Origin: Rallus limicola
Lineage: Eukaryota > Chordata > Aves > Gruiformes > Rallidae
Length of the DNA stretch: 64,000 nucleotides
Assembly: GCA_022605955.1 (NCBI GenBank)
Contig: JAKCOZ010000040.1
Span: 5,032,558-5,096,557, forward strand
Direction of reading: 5' to 3'
The notes below the pieces were generated by a model that was not told where the DNA came from, did no database searches, and worked only from the letters and a program-made list of their open reading frames with translations. Numbering within the stretch: the first letter of the stretch is position 1; each line of letters starts with the position of its first letter. Positions 1 to 11,470 of this stretch are shown in pieces. The position numbers and the translations under genes were made by a program.

Positions 1-1062
1 TAGACGGGCTCTTCTGCTCCGAACGACGGCGGATTGCGAACGGGGCTGGAATCTAAGTCCACACAAACACCATCGTTACACCCACAGGAACGGCTGTAAG
101 GCGGAGGCTTGCCTCACGCGTACTCTGAGGTCTGTAACACCAACACCTGGTAGAAAGGTTGGACTAGATGGTCCTTGAGGTCCCTTCCAACCTGGGATTC
201 TGTGATTACAACTGATAATTGGGTATCAACAGACTTCTGTCCCACCACCGACCTCCGCACCAAGATAGGCTTTGTTCTTCTAAGCTTTAATCTTTTGACA
301 CTTTTGCCAACACAGAGGAATCTGGAATTAGATCAGCTTTCTCTGAGCTTAGTTAACTAGCAATTACAAACCAGCCCTTAATTTGGAAAGCTGAAGAACC
401 AGAACCATTAGTTTAGATAAGAATTATCAGTTTAGACAACTCTTGAGAATAGCAAGGCTGCTTCTGGTGTGGAGCTGTGTTTTGGGACCCCATGGATGGT
501 TTTGTGATGCTATACTGCTCCTAAGGCTATAAAAAACAATTATGAATTGCATTTAAATAATGCTTTTATAACCTAGGAATATCTCAGGCATCCCATACTC
601 ACCCAAACCACCTTTCCTCTTGTTATTAAGACCTAATTACAAAATCATCACACGTGTGTATTTCTTAACAGTCTAGATGGAAAACCATCAAGACTCCTGT
701 AACAGTCTGTATGGAAAGCAAATTTGTAGTGTTCTCAGAAAAAAATAGGTAAAACTGGCAGGAGCCACGGGGTTTGATTCCCACTTCCTTTAACAATTAG
801 TCAGCTTAGTTTTTTTGAGCTGAGTTTTGACTTCCAGCACCAGTGCAACCTTTAGATGATGCTACCTCATTTGTGCAACGTGCAATTATAAAGACAGCTT
901 TCTGCAGAACATTAAGAGCCACTGGGGAGGGAAGTGAAATGTTTCTATTTGGGTGCAAACTCTACACATTTAAGTTCAAAAGCTCAGGAATAAGGAGCAG
1001 ATAGACCCTCTTGTATCCCAACAGGCTGTTTTGCTTTCCCTTAAGAAAATAAAAGCATTTAC
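1..1062. other. KAT7 intron 2 (partial)
   Basis: Non-coding. Positions 1-130 are unusually CpG-rich for an intron and are followed directly by a CR1 3' end (about 150-206). The remaining part is AT-rich unique sequence. I see no exon on either strand. Confidence 0.7.
150..206 (+). mobile_element. CR1 LINE 3' end fragment
   Basis: Contains the standard CR1 tail wording (GGTTGGACTAGATGGTCC, then GAGGTCCCTTCCAACC, then ATTCTGTGATT). It is strongly 5'-truncated. The CpG-rich block just upstream is not recognisable CR1. Confidence 0.8.
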
Positions 1063-1210
1063 CTTGAGAGCTTTGACTGAGCCTGGCTGAAGAACGGGTC
1101 ACACGGGCGGATCGCCGTGATGTGCCATCGCTTTCAGAGCTGTCTGTGTGCTCAGGATCAGTAGAGAAATCAGAGTCTTCTGTCCCATCAGAGCTACTGC
1201 CCGCATTCCT
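1063..1210 (-). CDS. KAT7: KAT7 coding exon 2, residues 6-54
   Basis: 148 coding bases with acceptor TTGCAG before 1210 and donor GTAAAT at 1062 downward, encoding a Ser/Asp/Arg-rich segment (RNAGSSSDG ... ARLSQSSQ) characteristic of KAT7. Phase 0 in, phase 1 out. No further KAT7 exon is recognisable between 962 and 1. Confidence 0.95.
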
Positions 1211-2973
1211 CTGCAACACCACAGACCCAGACATTAGCACAGCAGCACTCAAACTTGCATAGTTTATTTATACTATTAAAAAATGAGAATATTTGATGCT
1301 GGAGGGGTAAATTCAAGGTAACACAATGATATATGTAAGCTAGTAAATAAGTGTATTAAACTATTTGCTTTGGACTAAAAAATATGCAGTGTCAGATGGT
1401 GATTTAAAAAAATTCTGCAAACTAACCCCCTAAGAAACATCAGCACCACCCAAATTTATTTAAAGCAAAAGACAAAAGAAGTTTCAAGGCCTCACAGGCT
1501 ATGCTCAGTGTTCTGGGTCCACCCTGCCAAGCCAACAGCACTCCTGCAACCATCTGCCTCTCCAAACCAGCAGAGAGAGCCCAGCAGCACACCAGGCACC
1601 GCGGGAGCAGGTGCTGGAGAAGACAGATGGGCTCCAGCAATGCCAAACTGACTCTTCACCCCTCAGCAGTTCAGAGCAGTGTCAGGGCTCCCCAGGGAAA
1701 AGCAAGGCAGAGGAAAGGCAGGCAGTATTCACCTCCTCTGGGGCCACATGAGTGGCCTTCTCCACCGTGCAGTAGGCTGGGCAGCTCTGGGGGCAGTGGG
1801 CCTGAGGGGGGGCTCTTGGAGAAGGCAGTGGGCCTGAGAAGGAGGCTCTCAGGGGGAAGGGGGGCAGTGGGCCCAGGGAGGGGATTCTCAGGGAGGGCAG
1901 TCGTACTAAGGAGGGGGCTTTAAGGGGGTGAAGGGGCCTGAGGGTTTTCCAGCAGAGCAGCGGGCCCCTGGAGGAGGCTTTTGGGGGGGCATTGAGCCCA
2001 GAGAGTGCTTTAAGGGGTAAGCGAGACAGCGGGCCTGAGGAGAAGCCTCTCAGGGAGGAAAGGGGGGCAGCAGGCCCGAGGAGGGGGCTCCCAGGCGGGC
2101 AGCGGGCCCCAGTTGGCGGCGAGCAGCAACCAGGCCTCCTCCCTCCCCCTCCCTGCAGCCCTGCCCGGCCACCCAGGCGGCGCGGGCGGCGGTAACTCCC
2201 GCTCAGGGGAGCCGGACCCGCGGGCGGAGCGGCCCCGGCGCAGCCGCAGCCATGAAGCGGGGGCGGGGCGGGCTGCCGAGGCCCCGCGCGCACGGCGACG
2301 CGAGCGCGGTCCCCGCGCCCCCCTTCTCCTTTTTGCGCGCAGACGAGCCGCGCCGGTCGCAGCCAATCACAACGCTCGTAGGAGGGGCCGAATGGGAGAA
2401 CTAGCCAATGTCAGCTGCGAGAGCAAAAAGGCGTGGCCTCTGGCGGCGATTGACGGCGGGCGGCAGCCTATCAGCGCACGCCTTGCTCCCACAGAAACAT
2501 CAACACGGGGGGAGGGCGGAGTGGGGTGGGGGAAGGGAAGTGGGGAGAAACAAGGCACGCGCGGGGAGGTGACCGTTGGGGGCGTAGATAGGCAGCCGAG
2601 GAAGCCAATCAGCCGTCAGCCCGGTAAGGTAGTGCAGCCAATACGTGACCAAGTCGCCAACCAGTTGCCCAATCGGAAAAGAGAAGAGGCGGACCGCGCT
2701 CGAGGCGCGGGGGAGGGGAAACGGTAACCGTTGGGGGCGATGAGTGACGAGCAAAGTGGCCAATCGGAGCCCAGCGGGACCGTACGGGAGCCATTCGGGG
2801 AGCGAGCGGGGCGGGCGCTGGGGGCTGAAGGCCGCTATTTTCCCCCCGGTTTTGTGCCCGTGAGATGTACCGGAGAGGTTTGGGAGGGGGGAAAAGCTGC
2901 AGTCTGAACTCGCCGGTTCTCCCGTCAGGTTCCTCCCCGGTTTCCCGGCCACACTCACCTTCCTGCGCGGCAT
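1063..2973 (-). CDS. KAT7: KAT7 (HBO1) MYST histone acetyltransferase, 5' part only (coding exons 1-2)
   Basis: KAT7 is the catalytic subunit of HBO1 complexes, which acetylate histone H3 and H4 tails in the nucleus and act in replication licensing and transcription. Seen here: a 5-codon first exon (MPRRK, 2973-2959) joined by a GTGAG donor and a TTGCAG acceptor to a 49-codon exon (1210-1063) that begins [18 protein letters not shown]. Together they give residues 1-54 of the serine-rich N-terminal region. Compared with the human protein as I remember it, the only difference in this stretch is Pro for Leu in the FSTDxEHTDSS segment. The zinc finger and MYST acetyltransferase domain are encoded beyond position 1. 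The start is fixed by the family-typical MPRRK and by lying in a CpG island. The second exon ends in phase 1 (CAAG|GTAAAT). The gene is transcribed away from FAM117A, head to head, about 9.4 kb apart ATG to ATG. Identity is certain; the gene is incomplete because of the window edge. Confidence 0.96.
1780..2115. repeat. Degenerate GC-rich minisatellite in KAT7 intron 1
   Basis: About nine to ten imperfect units recur at intervals of about 32-40 bases, each starting near GCAGYGGGCC and followed by a G-rich stretch and CTCTCAGGG- or CTTTAAGGG-like text. Anchors are at 1793, 1825, 1864, 1897, 1957, 1989, 2027, 2067 and 2099, with one unit spanning about 60 bases. It produces long open frames on both strands that I regard as by-products of the repeat. 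Confidence 0.75.
2363..2764 (+). promoter_or_regulatory. Array of six CCAAT boxes
   Basis: CCAAT occurs six times, always on the plus strand, at 2363, 2405, 2605, 2638, 2669 and 2760. The three middle ones are 31-33 bases apart, about three helical turns. CCAAT is the NF-Y core; occupancy is inferred. Confidence 0.6.
2959..2973 (-). CDS. KAT7: KAT7 coding exon 1 (MPRRK)
   Basis: Fifteen coding bases read ATG CCG CGC AGG AAG on the minus strand, followed directly by the donor GTGAGTG (2958 downward). Phase 0 out. The 5' UTR continues to higher coordinates inside the CpG island; the transcription start cannot be placed from sequence alone. Confidence 0.93.
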
Positions 2974-3244
2974 CCTCGGCGGGGGCGGGGGCAGCGAGGT
3001 TGGCTGGTCCCCGGTGCCCCCGGCCCGCGAAGCGGCTGTCGCCGCCGTGTTAGCGCCGGCGGGCTCCGTGGTGACAGCCGTGTCTCCCGTCCTGCGGCAC
3101 GTCTGCTCCGGCGGCGCCAGCCCGCTCCCGCCGCCGCCAGTCCCTGTTCCCTGCTCGGTCCCTCACGCTTCCGCCGGGACACGGTCCACACCCCCCCCCT
3201 CCCCCGTCACGTGACCCCGAGCCAGCCTCACGCCAGCGGGGGCT

Positions 3245-3447
3245 GCCATCTTGGATTCGGACAGGTATCCTGGCGGCGCCGCTGAGGGTGAAGCTGCTGG
3301 CGGCCATCTTGGGTTCGGGCAGAAGGCTTTTCACGGAGGGGGGGGGCTGGGGCCGCGGCCATCTTGGGTCCGGGTGTGAAGTCAGAGGGGGCTCCCAGCG
3401 ACGCCCGGGGACTACAGCGTGTGTTTTCTCCTATGGAGCCATATTGG
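3245..3447 (-). promoter_or_regulatory. Four-fold YY1-like motif repeat near the KAT7 start region
   Basis: GCCATCTTGG (minus strand CCAAGATGGC, the YY1 core) occurs at 3245-3254, 3303-3312 and 3358-3367, with a variant GCCATATTGG at 3438-3447. Each is followed by a TTCGGGCAG-like tail, so the copies look like decayed tandem duplications of about 55-80 bases. Minus-strand orientation matches KAT7 transcription. Confidence 0.6.
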
Positions 3448-5031
3448 ATTCGGGCAGCCTTAGCCCTTCCTCCGGGGCCCACCTTGGGGCTGGGCAGAGG
3501 CGCGCCGCCGGCTCCGCGGAGCGACTGGGCGGAGGAAGGCGGTGGGTGAGTCCCCGTTGCTCTCGAGGCGGGGAGCGCCGCGCCTCCGGCTCCCTGCCCT
3601 CTCTTCCCGCTGAGAGTGTCGCCGCCGCCAGCCCCGCTGCGGCCTGCTACAGGGCGAGGCCTACCCTGCGCGCTGGGCCTGACAGGGCCGCGCCGCTTCG
3701 GGCGGCCATTCCGCCGTCGCCTCAGCTCTCGAAATACGCTTTAAGGGGGATTAGTTTTAATCGCTTCCCGGTGGAGCTCTGCCTGCCTCGGTCTGACGGG
3801 CGACAGGCCGTGTGCAGCCCAAGGCCCGCTTCCGCCAGCTCGGGCCTGGAGCAGGGAGGCGGGAACCCCTCCCCGTGCGGCGGGGCCGCTTCCCGCCCTA
3901 GGGCTGGGCTGGCAGCGCCTGAAACCTCAGGCACCGAGAGCAGCAGCGCTCTGCCTGACAGCCCGGGGGAGGACAGGGCTCTGGAGCCGAAGCTCCGGCC
4001 CTGGCTGCTGTTGGAGCTGAAACTGCAGGTGTTTCCTAAGGGAAAAACCCCACAAAAGTGAAACTTGGGCGGCCAGCAGCGCCTTTCCCTTTGGCATCAC
4101 CACTAGATGTCAGTGCATGAAGCTGCTTCATCACCCAAAACCAGCAACTAGGATGGGGAACCGGCTTGGGGAGAGAGGGAGTAGTTTCTTTGGGGTGCAG
4201 CACTGGTGTGACTGCCGCTCACAAGGCTCTCTGCTGGGGTTAAGCTCCTTCAGGAAGGTTCTTGGGACAGACTTGTGGTCTCTTATCTCTGTCAGAATTT
4301 TCCAGGTAGGAAATTGGGGATTTCCTGATGTGACACCAGAAGAAAGTTACTGAGTGCTCAATGAGTTGAAATTTCATGTTAAACAACACAAATGTGGTTG
4401 GGTTTTTTAAATCCTTGGTTATTCAATACATGTAGGTGCCAGACTGCTGCTGATAGCAGTAACTGGAACTCTCTTAGCCCTGAAGATGTCACTGAATCTG
4501 TTGAAACCTCTCTAGGTCTTTATAGGCTCAAAAAAACTCTTTGGAATTTAGTATCAGGCACGTATGATCTCAATCTCTGTCAGAACCTTAGAAAATAGAG
4601 GCAATGAAAAGGGTTTTTTCACCAAAACCAAGCTCTGTGAAGGCTACAGGCACTGAGAGGTTGAAACTAGATTAAAAACTCTCCTCTTCTGCCTTGGTTC
4701 CCACTTGTTCTGGAGATGTGGTATTGAAGCAGCTGCCTGTGGGATCTTGATAGAGCCATCACTTATACTAGTGATAATAGAAGTGAGCTTGCTTGTGCTG
4801 GAATGGCTGTGAAGCAGAAGAAATGCTTGTAAAGTACTTGAGGTTTTTCAATTGCAGAGTGCTTTGTAAATGTTAAAGCATCTTCTTTAATTGCTTTGTG
4901 TGGTATTTGCTGTGATGTGTTCCTGCAGGGCCCCTTTACCTGCTTCAAGGTGAGAGATAACAGTATATAATGAAAACAGGATATAAAAATACCTGAAGTG
5001 CTATACTTGAATAACTCTGGCTTGCTTCTAG

Positions 5032-5160
5032 GTATCATCTCAGTCCAGCTGTGGGAGCTAGAGTTACAGAAAGCCTATGATGGATGGAGTGCTGCAAAAA
5101 TCCAGAGGGCTGTTACACAGAGCTGAAGATCCAGGGCAGCTGGAGCTGAGCCTTCAGAAG
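5032..5160 (+). ncRNA. Candidate exon of a KAT7-divergent transcript
   Basis: A 129-base segment is framed by a pyrimidine-containing acceptor (GCTTCTAG, ending 5031) and a consensus donor (AAG|GTGAGT at 5161). A matching donor (GGTGG|GTGAGT, exon end 3545) lies in the CpG island upstream. Together these suggest a spliced transcript running rightward from the KAT7 island. An ATG-ATG frame stays open to the donor (MMDGVLQKSRG...) but resembles no protein I know, so non-coding is the safer reading. Confidence 0.3.
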
Positions 5161-8100
5161 GTGAGTAGAGGTTTCCCACTGGTTTGGGTTCCAGCTTCAT
5201 ATTTTTAAATGTTTGGGTTTTTGGAGTGGTAGGGCTGGATGGTGAGAGCAGCATCAGAGAACCTCTTGACCCAAACGTGCCAAGCTGGAGTGGGAGTGGA
5301 TCTGCCTCTCAGGGCACTTGTATCATCCAGCAGCTGAGGGCTCTCTCCTGTTTGCTGGCTGTATTTCTGGGCAGTGTCTCAGCCTAAATTAGCTGAGAAG
5401 TTTGAACTTAGTTCTTCATGAAGTGTAGTCAGTGATGTGCAGACACGTTAAACGTGTATCTAGCTGGTGCAAGGTGTAGAATTTACTCTGGTACAACATG
5501 TGCTGTGGAGCCCAGGCTAGCAGAGAGCTTGGCTCTCTGTATCTTTGAGCCTTGACTTCTGTTTACAGCTGAAGAAGCCAAGCTCTCCAGGGGTCCTTGG
5601 TCCACCTTCCAAAGCAAACCCAACAGCAATGATTGCATTTAGCTCAGACATTCCTAGGCCTGAAGCCTGTGGGATTCCTTTGCAGATTCACATTGTATTT
5701 TTTTACATTCACATTTAAAAAAAAAAAAGAGCTCATCAGCTGTTGCACCTCAGGAGAACTCCAGTTCTTGAGAGGATGTGTTTGCAGACAGCTCAGCAAA
5801 CAGCTGTGGAGTGTCTTTATCTTCTCTAAAGCCCAAAGCTGGTTTAAATTGGAATGGATGTAGTATAAATAGTCACAAAACCCCCTGTGTGGAGGATTGT
5901 GGCTGTGTACCATGCCTTGAGCTGGAGGTCTTGCAGAACACAGCTAGCTGTGGATGAATGGCAGATGTTTCAGTAAGGTTGACCAGAATCCACGTGCTTG
6001 CTCTTTCCCAGGGCTCTGGCACGCTGACATCTGAGTAGCACCCATGTTTTTTGGCACCAGGAGCAAGGTCAATCTCTCTTTACTTTTTTTATTGTAATGG
6101 GGAAAAAAGATCCAGTCTGAGTTTTGCTGAAAGCAGAAGTTTTTCACAGAGTTACAGCTGAATAAAGCCACATTTCCTGGTCTCCTCCCTCTGTCCCCTG
6201 GGCCTCATAGTATAATCTAATTATTAAATAACTGCAGTAAAAGTACCTTTTGCCCTGGCAGGACTAAAGCCTGTTGAAAAGCCAGATATTTTTATGCCAT
6301 CCTCATCATGTGCCTGCCAAAATGGGTTGTTTTTCTGGATTCTCTTGTCTGCTTTTGGATTTGTGATCTGTTCCTTTAATACATTCCTTCCAGGCTAGGC
6401 AGTGCTCTCCAGCTGCCTGGCACTGATGTTAATGCCTTGCTTCCTAATCAATCAAGGCTGCTGCATACTTCCTTAAAGGAAAACTCTGCTCATGGTGTCC
6501 AGCCCAATGGCACAAGCTTCTTATACAGAGGTGTAAGAAACATGTGTCACCAAAAATGACACTGCTGGGGGAAGTAAAGGCAAAGCTTCATCCTGTTTGG
6601 CATTTCTGAGCCCATCCTGTGGGCAGCTCTTGTTCACAACACTGGCTGTGGAGAGCTAGCCACAGCCTTTGTAGCTTGGTTTTGAGCTGATGTGATTATT
6701 TTGATTGTGGCAAGAACTTCAGGGATATTAAGAACAGGTTATATGTGAGTATTGTAGGGCCATAATTTGTCTTTGCCAGCTCTGCTAATTAAAGAGTGGT
6801 CCCTAATTACCATGTGCTGTGCCTCAGGTAGTTGCCTGCTGTAGTGGAAGTAGAGGGACAATTTAGGATGAGCCTATTGTTTAGATCCAGAGTGAAAAGA
6901 GGAGGCAGGTAACAGTGAAAACAACTGGCACCTCAGACTAAAGGGTGGTGTACACTTGTGGGCTTAGCCAAAGGGTAACCAAACATGCAGCCCTAAAGAC
7001 CAGGAGTAAGAGAGAGAACAACAAACTACTACCAGTTTGATACATTGAGCTGAGTCGTTGCTGGGATGGTCTGATTTACTCCAATACCAAATATGCATCA
7101 ATTTTCCTTCTCCCCTCTTGAGGCAGGTTTATCTTTCCCTTAGTTTCCTAGGAGACTGATTAGCTCCATGCCTTAATGCTGAAGGAGCCAAAGAAACACC
7201 CCTGTTGAATGCAAATTGCCAGTACAGAGTGGTTGGAGAACCAGGGGGTGTATCTGGAGGAAGCACATTGCAAGATGGGAGCAGCAGCTTTTACAGGGTT
7301 GTGTTGCATGGTAGATCACTGTCCTTTATACCTCTAGGAGAAAAAACCCATATCTTAGATGGAGAAGTTTGTCAGCTAAGACTGGGGAGAGCAGAGTTAC
7401 CTCTTCACAGGGGCTCATGTCCTGTGGGAAGTGCAGAGTGGCTGTTCCCAGGAGAAGGTTTATGTGCCAGCTGGAGCTACTGATTTCCTTTGAAACTCCT
7501 GGGTTTGTAATTATTCATGGTAAAACCAAAAGGTTTCTTCCCCATATGAACTCCTGGCTGGCTGAGCTCTGAGGTGAGCCAAGTAGGTTGTTTTCATCAG
7601 CATCTGCATTTTTTCCTAATTACATTGTGCTGGTTGTTACCACACAATTTTCTTTTCCTTTATTGCTTCTGAATTCATAATTTCCATGTCCTGGAAAAGT
7701 CTGTAGGCATTTCTTGGGGAGCTTGTCTTGGGACTGCCTTGTACCTATGAGGGAATAATATTCCTCATGCCAAATACCACTCTTTAGGTAAGGTTTTTTT
7801 TTTTTCAATGTCACATTTCTAATGCTTCTGATCCAGTTTGGCCTCAGGAAAGGGGAGGGTAGTGCTGCGTGACCGAGCTGCCCTGCTTTGCCAGACAGTA
7901 GCTAATGGATGAACTAGCACTCTAATTGCTGACACTCTTCAGTGCAAGCTGAGAAACCATGGGTTTGCCCAGCCTAAAACCATGAAGCTTCCTCTAGCAG
8001 GTTCCCCCAAGCAAGCTGTTAACTCTGTAATGGGGAATGTTTTACATCTAGCACAGCCCATGTTATTCAGGGGAGTCTTAAAAAGTCTCTGATGTTTAAC

Positions 8101-11100
8101 TCCTGAATCTGTGTGGCTGGGTCCTCCTCCATGGGGGGAGAAACTAGATCCTCTCTTAGGATGAGTGGGATCTACCAACATAGATCACAAGTCTCAGAGT
8201 CCCCTAGATGCTTTGTGTCCCGCTGTCTGTCACTTTGAACTGTCAAACACCAGCTCCTGCTTAGACACAGCCTGGCACAGAGCAGGACATTGCCCTGAAT
8301 GCCAACAGTGCTGATGGTGGTGATAGAAAATGGGAAATCACCTACCCAAACCTCTGGAAGTGTGTGATGAAAGGATCCCAAAGAATAGAATAAACTTTGT
8401 CCCTGCTGCATCTGTTTTCCAGCAGGAGAAGCTGGGGGGTGGCAGCAGTGAGGTGGTTGCACGGCTCTTGCAGGGGGCAGAAGGAGGGTGCTGCTGCAGC
8501 AGGTATGAGGCAGGTGTCATTGCAGCTGCAGTCCCTTGCCTGCTTTGAATTGACTTGTCAGGATGTGCCTGACATGCTCCCCCTGCTCTCCTTGTGCTGC
8601 TTTACACGCTCTGGTACGATGTTGGCAGTGCTGGCCATCAGTGATTACTCTTTTAAGTGTGCTCTCACTCTCTGGGATGTTGGTGATTCATGCTGTTAGG
8701 AGAGGCTTCCTGCCTTGCTGTGACTTAGTGAAAACCACCTCTTTCATAATGCCTCCTTCCTCCTAGCAGGGCTTGTGCTCTGCTCCTAAAACTCCCACTG
8801 TTTTCACTGGGAGCATGACCAGACTGTGAAATAGCTTGGCTGGTCTGGTGAATAATCTGTTAGTCTCTTTTAATAAACTGCAGTTTTATTTATCTTGCTG
8901 CTCTTTAGAGCTTTTCATCTCAAAACATTTGAGTGCAGAAACCATCCAGTAGTGAAACACAGCCATGTCTCTTGGGGATGGAGTGGGAGGCAGACAGGCA
9001 GGCATTTTACTCCACGGTTTAGAGCGAGAGGAATTTTGTTCAAGGACAATGAGGGAAAGCTTAGCTTGTATGCTGAATGACCCTTTGATCTTCCATGTTC
9101 ATGCTCAGCTGATCAGGACTTTAAATCTAAGCTCTGTCTCCCTCCTACCCACAGCAAACAGCCAGAAATATAATCTCATTTAGGACCTAAGCACTGGACC
9201 AGAACGGCAGGACTGCTGTGGCAGCTCCTCAGCCTGACACGTTTCCTGTTTGCCATCGCTTCTCCAGTGGCACTGACAAAGAACAGTGGGAAGTGGTTCT
9301 GGGATGTGTAGTCAGAGGGGCCTGTGGGGAGCTGGTAATGCAGAAATATCTCTCCCTCATACCTGTAAACCCTGAGGAACCAGGCAGCGCTGGGCTGTTA
9401 GCAGACAGCTTTCTGGAACACAGGAAGAAGGGTGGTCCACAGCCACGAGGTGTGGTCAGTAATTCTGAAGCGTCCCTGGACATGAAGTGACTGACTTTCC
9501 AGAGCTCTGTGAGTAGTTACCTGCTGGTGGGGGTGGGTCAGCTCCCCTTCCCAAAGAGGAGAGGAGGCTGCAGGAGCCGGTGTGGCAGAAGCAGCTGGAA
9601 AGGAGCAGGCAGAGCACGCTAAGAACTTGCATCCTTGACCCGCAGCCCTTGAGCGGTCGTAAAAGGATTGTGTTGCTTCTGCTACTGCACAGCACATCGT
9701 TAGGAACCTTAATTACTGGGAGGTGACTGCATTGTGTAGGCTGGAGTGGAGCCTGCAGGGAATGTGGGAGCTTTCATTTTGTAAGGCTGGCTCTGTGGTG
9801 CATCTCTGGTGGGGAAGGGCACAGAAGGGCCTCTTCTTGTGCATAAACCTGGCTGGCTGAAACCCTGCAGCTCCTCTGAGCCAGAGTGGCTGCAGCCCCG
9901 TTTGGTAGGTAACACTGGTGCTTTGCTGCCTCTTCCTACATGTCAAAGAAAAACGTGGCACTTGAGAGCTCGAGGGAAACACTCACTGCAGGCAAAGCTT
10001 GGACTTGAGAGGGAGTGCTGCTTAGCTTGGTTGTGCTCAACCACTTCATTACTCCTTTTTCTCCCCTGGTGCTCCTTGTTGTATTTATAGCCTGAGATAC
10101 AGTGAGAGCAGAGGCCCAGCTGTGTGACCTCCTTCATGCTAAAACAAGAAGGGGGGAGTATTTTTAGTTTGTTCCAGCTGTGGGTATTGGATTCAAATCT
10201 GAGTGCCTTAAAAAGACGGTGTGGCAGAGAAACTGAGAGCTGAATTTGAATTTCTAGGTCAGAAGGACTGGTTCTGAAGGGTTCCTAGAAAAAGCTCAGC
10301 TACCAGCCCATCAGTGAGAAAACAAGCTGGTCAAAACTCCTACCTGGCATTTCTTTTTCGTGGGGGTTCTGTGTTCTCCTGGACACCTGCACTTCAGTAG
10401 TTCCCTCTGCATTTCTTTTCCTCACATTTAGTTTCCCATTGCTTTGCTAGTAGCTACTGAGGACCTTGGGAAGGAAGGTGGCTTTCCAGGAAGAATGTCT
10501 CTGCTGTGACCAAGTGGCTCTGTACAGAGTGGGAGTGAGGTTTCAAAGATGAGCTGGGTATGGGTTCACCTTGTGTCCACAGTGGGAGAAGGGGATAGGA
10601 GGAACTTCAGAACAGACACTTATGGACCCTCTTTTGGTTTAAAACCAGGGGTGTTTTGAAAGATTAAGTGACCAGAAATACTGAACTGCCTCCTGGTGTG
10701 TGCAGTGCACTCAGAAATGCCCCAAACACCAGAGCTGTGGGGAACATCCCCTGCCCTGCAGCCACCCTGAGCAGAGGTGGTTTGTGTGACTGGAGCTTCT
10801 GCCCTCTCAGAGATCTTGCAGCACTCCTTGCTCAAGGAGATGGGAGTGATGTTTTTGATGGGCAGCATTTTGTTCGCTGAGAGCTGTGGTCTGTGTCTCA
10901 GCTTTGCCTCTGTGAGGAGCCACGTCATGTCTCTTCCTCTGGTAGCTGCAGCGTTGTGCTGTACCTCACTCCTACCCCCCCGTGGGGTTCTTCTAGAAGC
11001 ACAAAGGTGGCACAGTCTCGTGTCCCATCTGTGGCCTGATTACACACAAACACAGGCTGCTGCCAGGGCGATACGGGAAGAGGATGGGGAGTGCTGCTCC

Positions 11101-11470
11101 ACTGTGATAGCTGCTGGGGGAGGCCAACTGTCTGACGCTGTCACAGCCTCTCTGGAGAGCCTGGCACGATGCCCGGGCTGCTTCACCCCCTTACGCCTTT
11201 CCCCCTCTCCTTATCTTGCCCTGCCACAGCTTCCCAGGCTCCTGGGTTCGATAGATCAGCCTCACCCTTTTCACTTGGACAGATGTTTCTCTTCCCCTAA
11301 ACCCCCATCGCTGTGCAGAGTGTGGACCCGGAGCAGGTGGAGTCTGTTTGTGGGTTTAGGCACAGGTATTGCATGGGGCAATGAGACAGGACCTGCATCC
11401 CAGGATTAGTTAGGCCAGACCAGGGGATTTAGGGGTTCAGGCAAGGGGGAAAGCCTGCGTGCACCCAGGA
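5161..11470. other. KAT7-FAM117A intergenic region
   Basis: Mostly unique sequence of mixed composition. I recognise no conserved protein exon, RNA gene or CR1 copy here. Several frames of 60-210 codons occur, the longest at 10777-11409 on the plus strand, none with family resemblance. Confidence 0.6.

Larger units (their letters stand above)
2000..3900. promoter_or_regulatory. CpG island around KAT7 exon 1
   Basis: Dense CpG and GC-rich sequence spans KAT7 exon 1, its upstream flank and the start of intron 1. It contains six plus-strand CCAAT boxes at 2363, 2405, 2605, 2638, 2669 and 2760, and four GCCATCTTGG-like (YY1-type) motifs at 3245, 3303, 3358 and 3438. It probably fires in both directions: leftward for KAT7 and possibly rightward for a non-coding transcript with a good donor at 3546. 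Confidence 0.8.

Noticed and set aside
1682..2293. 203-codon minus-strand frame near the KAT7 island
   Set aside because: It runs through the degenerate minisatellite and GC-rich island, where stops are rare on both strands. The composition is Pro/Ala/Arg/Gly with no family resemblance.
3288..4061. 257-codon plus-strand frame beginning at a YY1-like repeat
   Set aside because: CpG-island composition, no recognisable domain, and the likely splice donor at 3546 would interrupt it.
10777..11409. 210-codon plus-strand frame upstream of the FAM117A island
   Set aside because: Cys/Ser/Leu-rich with no family match, no splice-site context and overlapping open frames on both strands.
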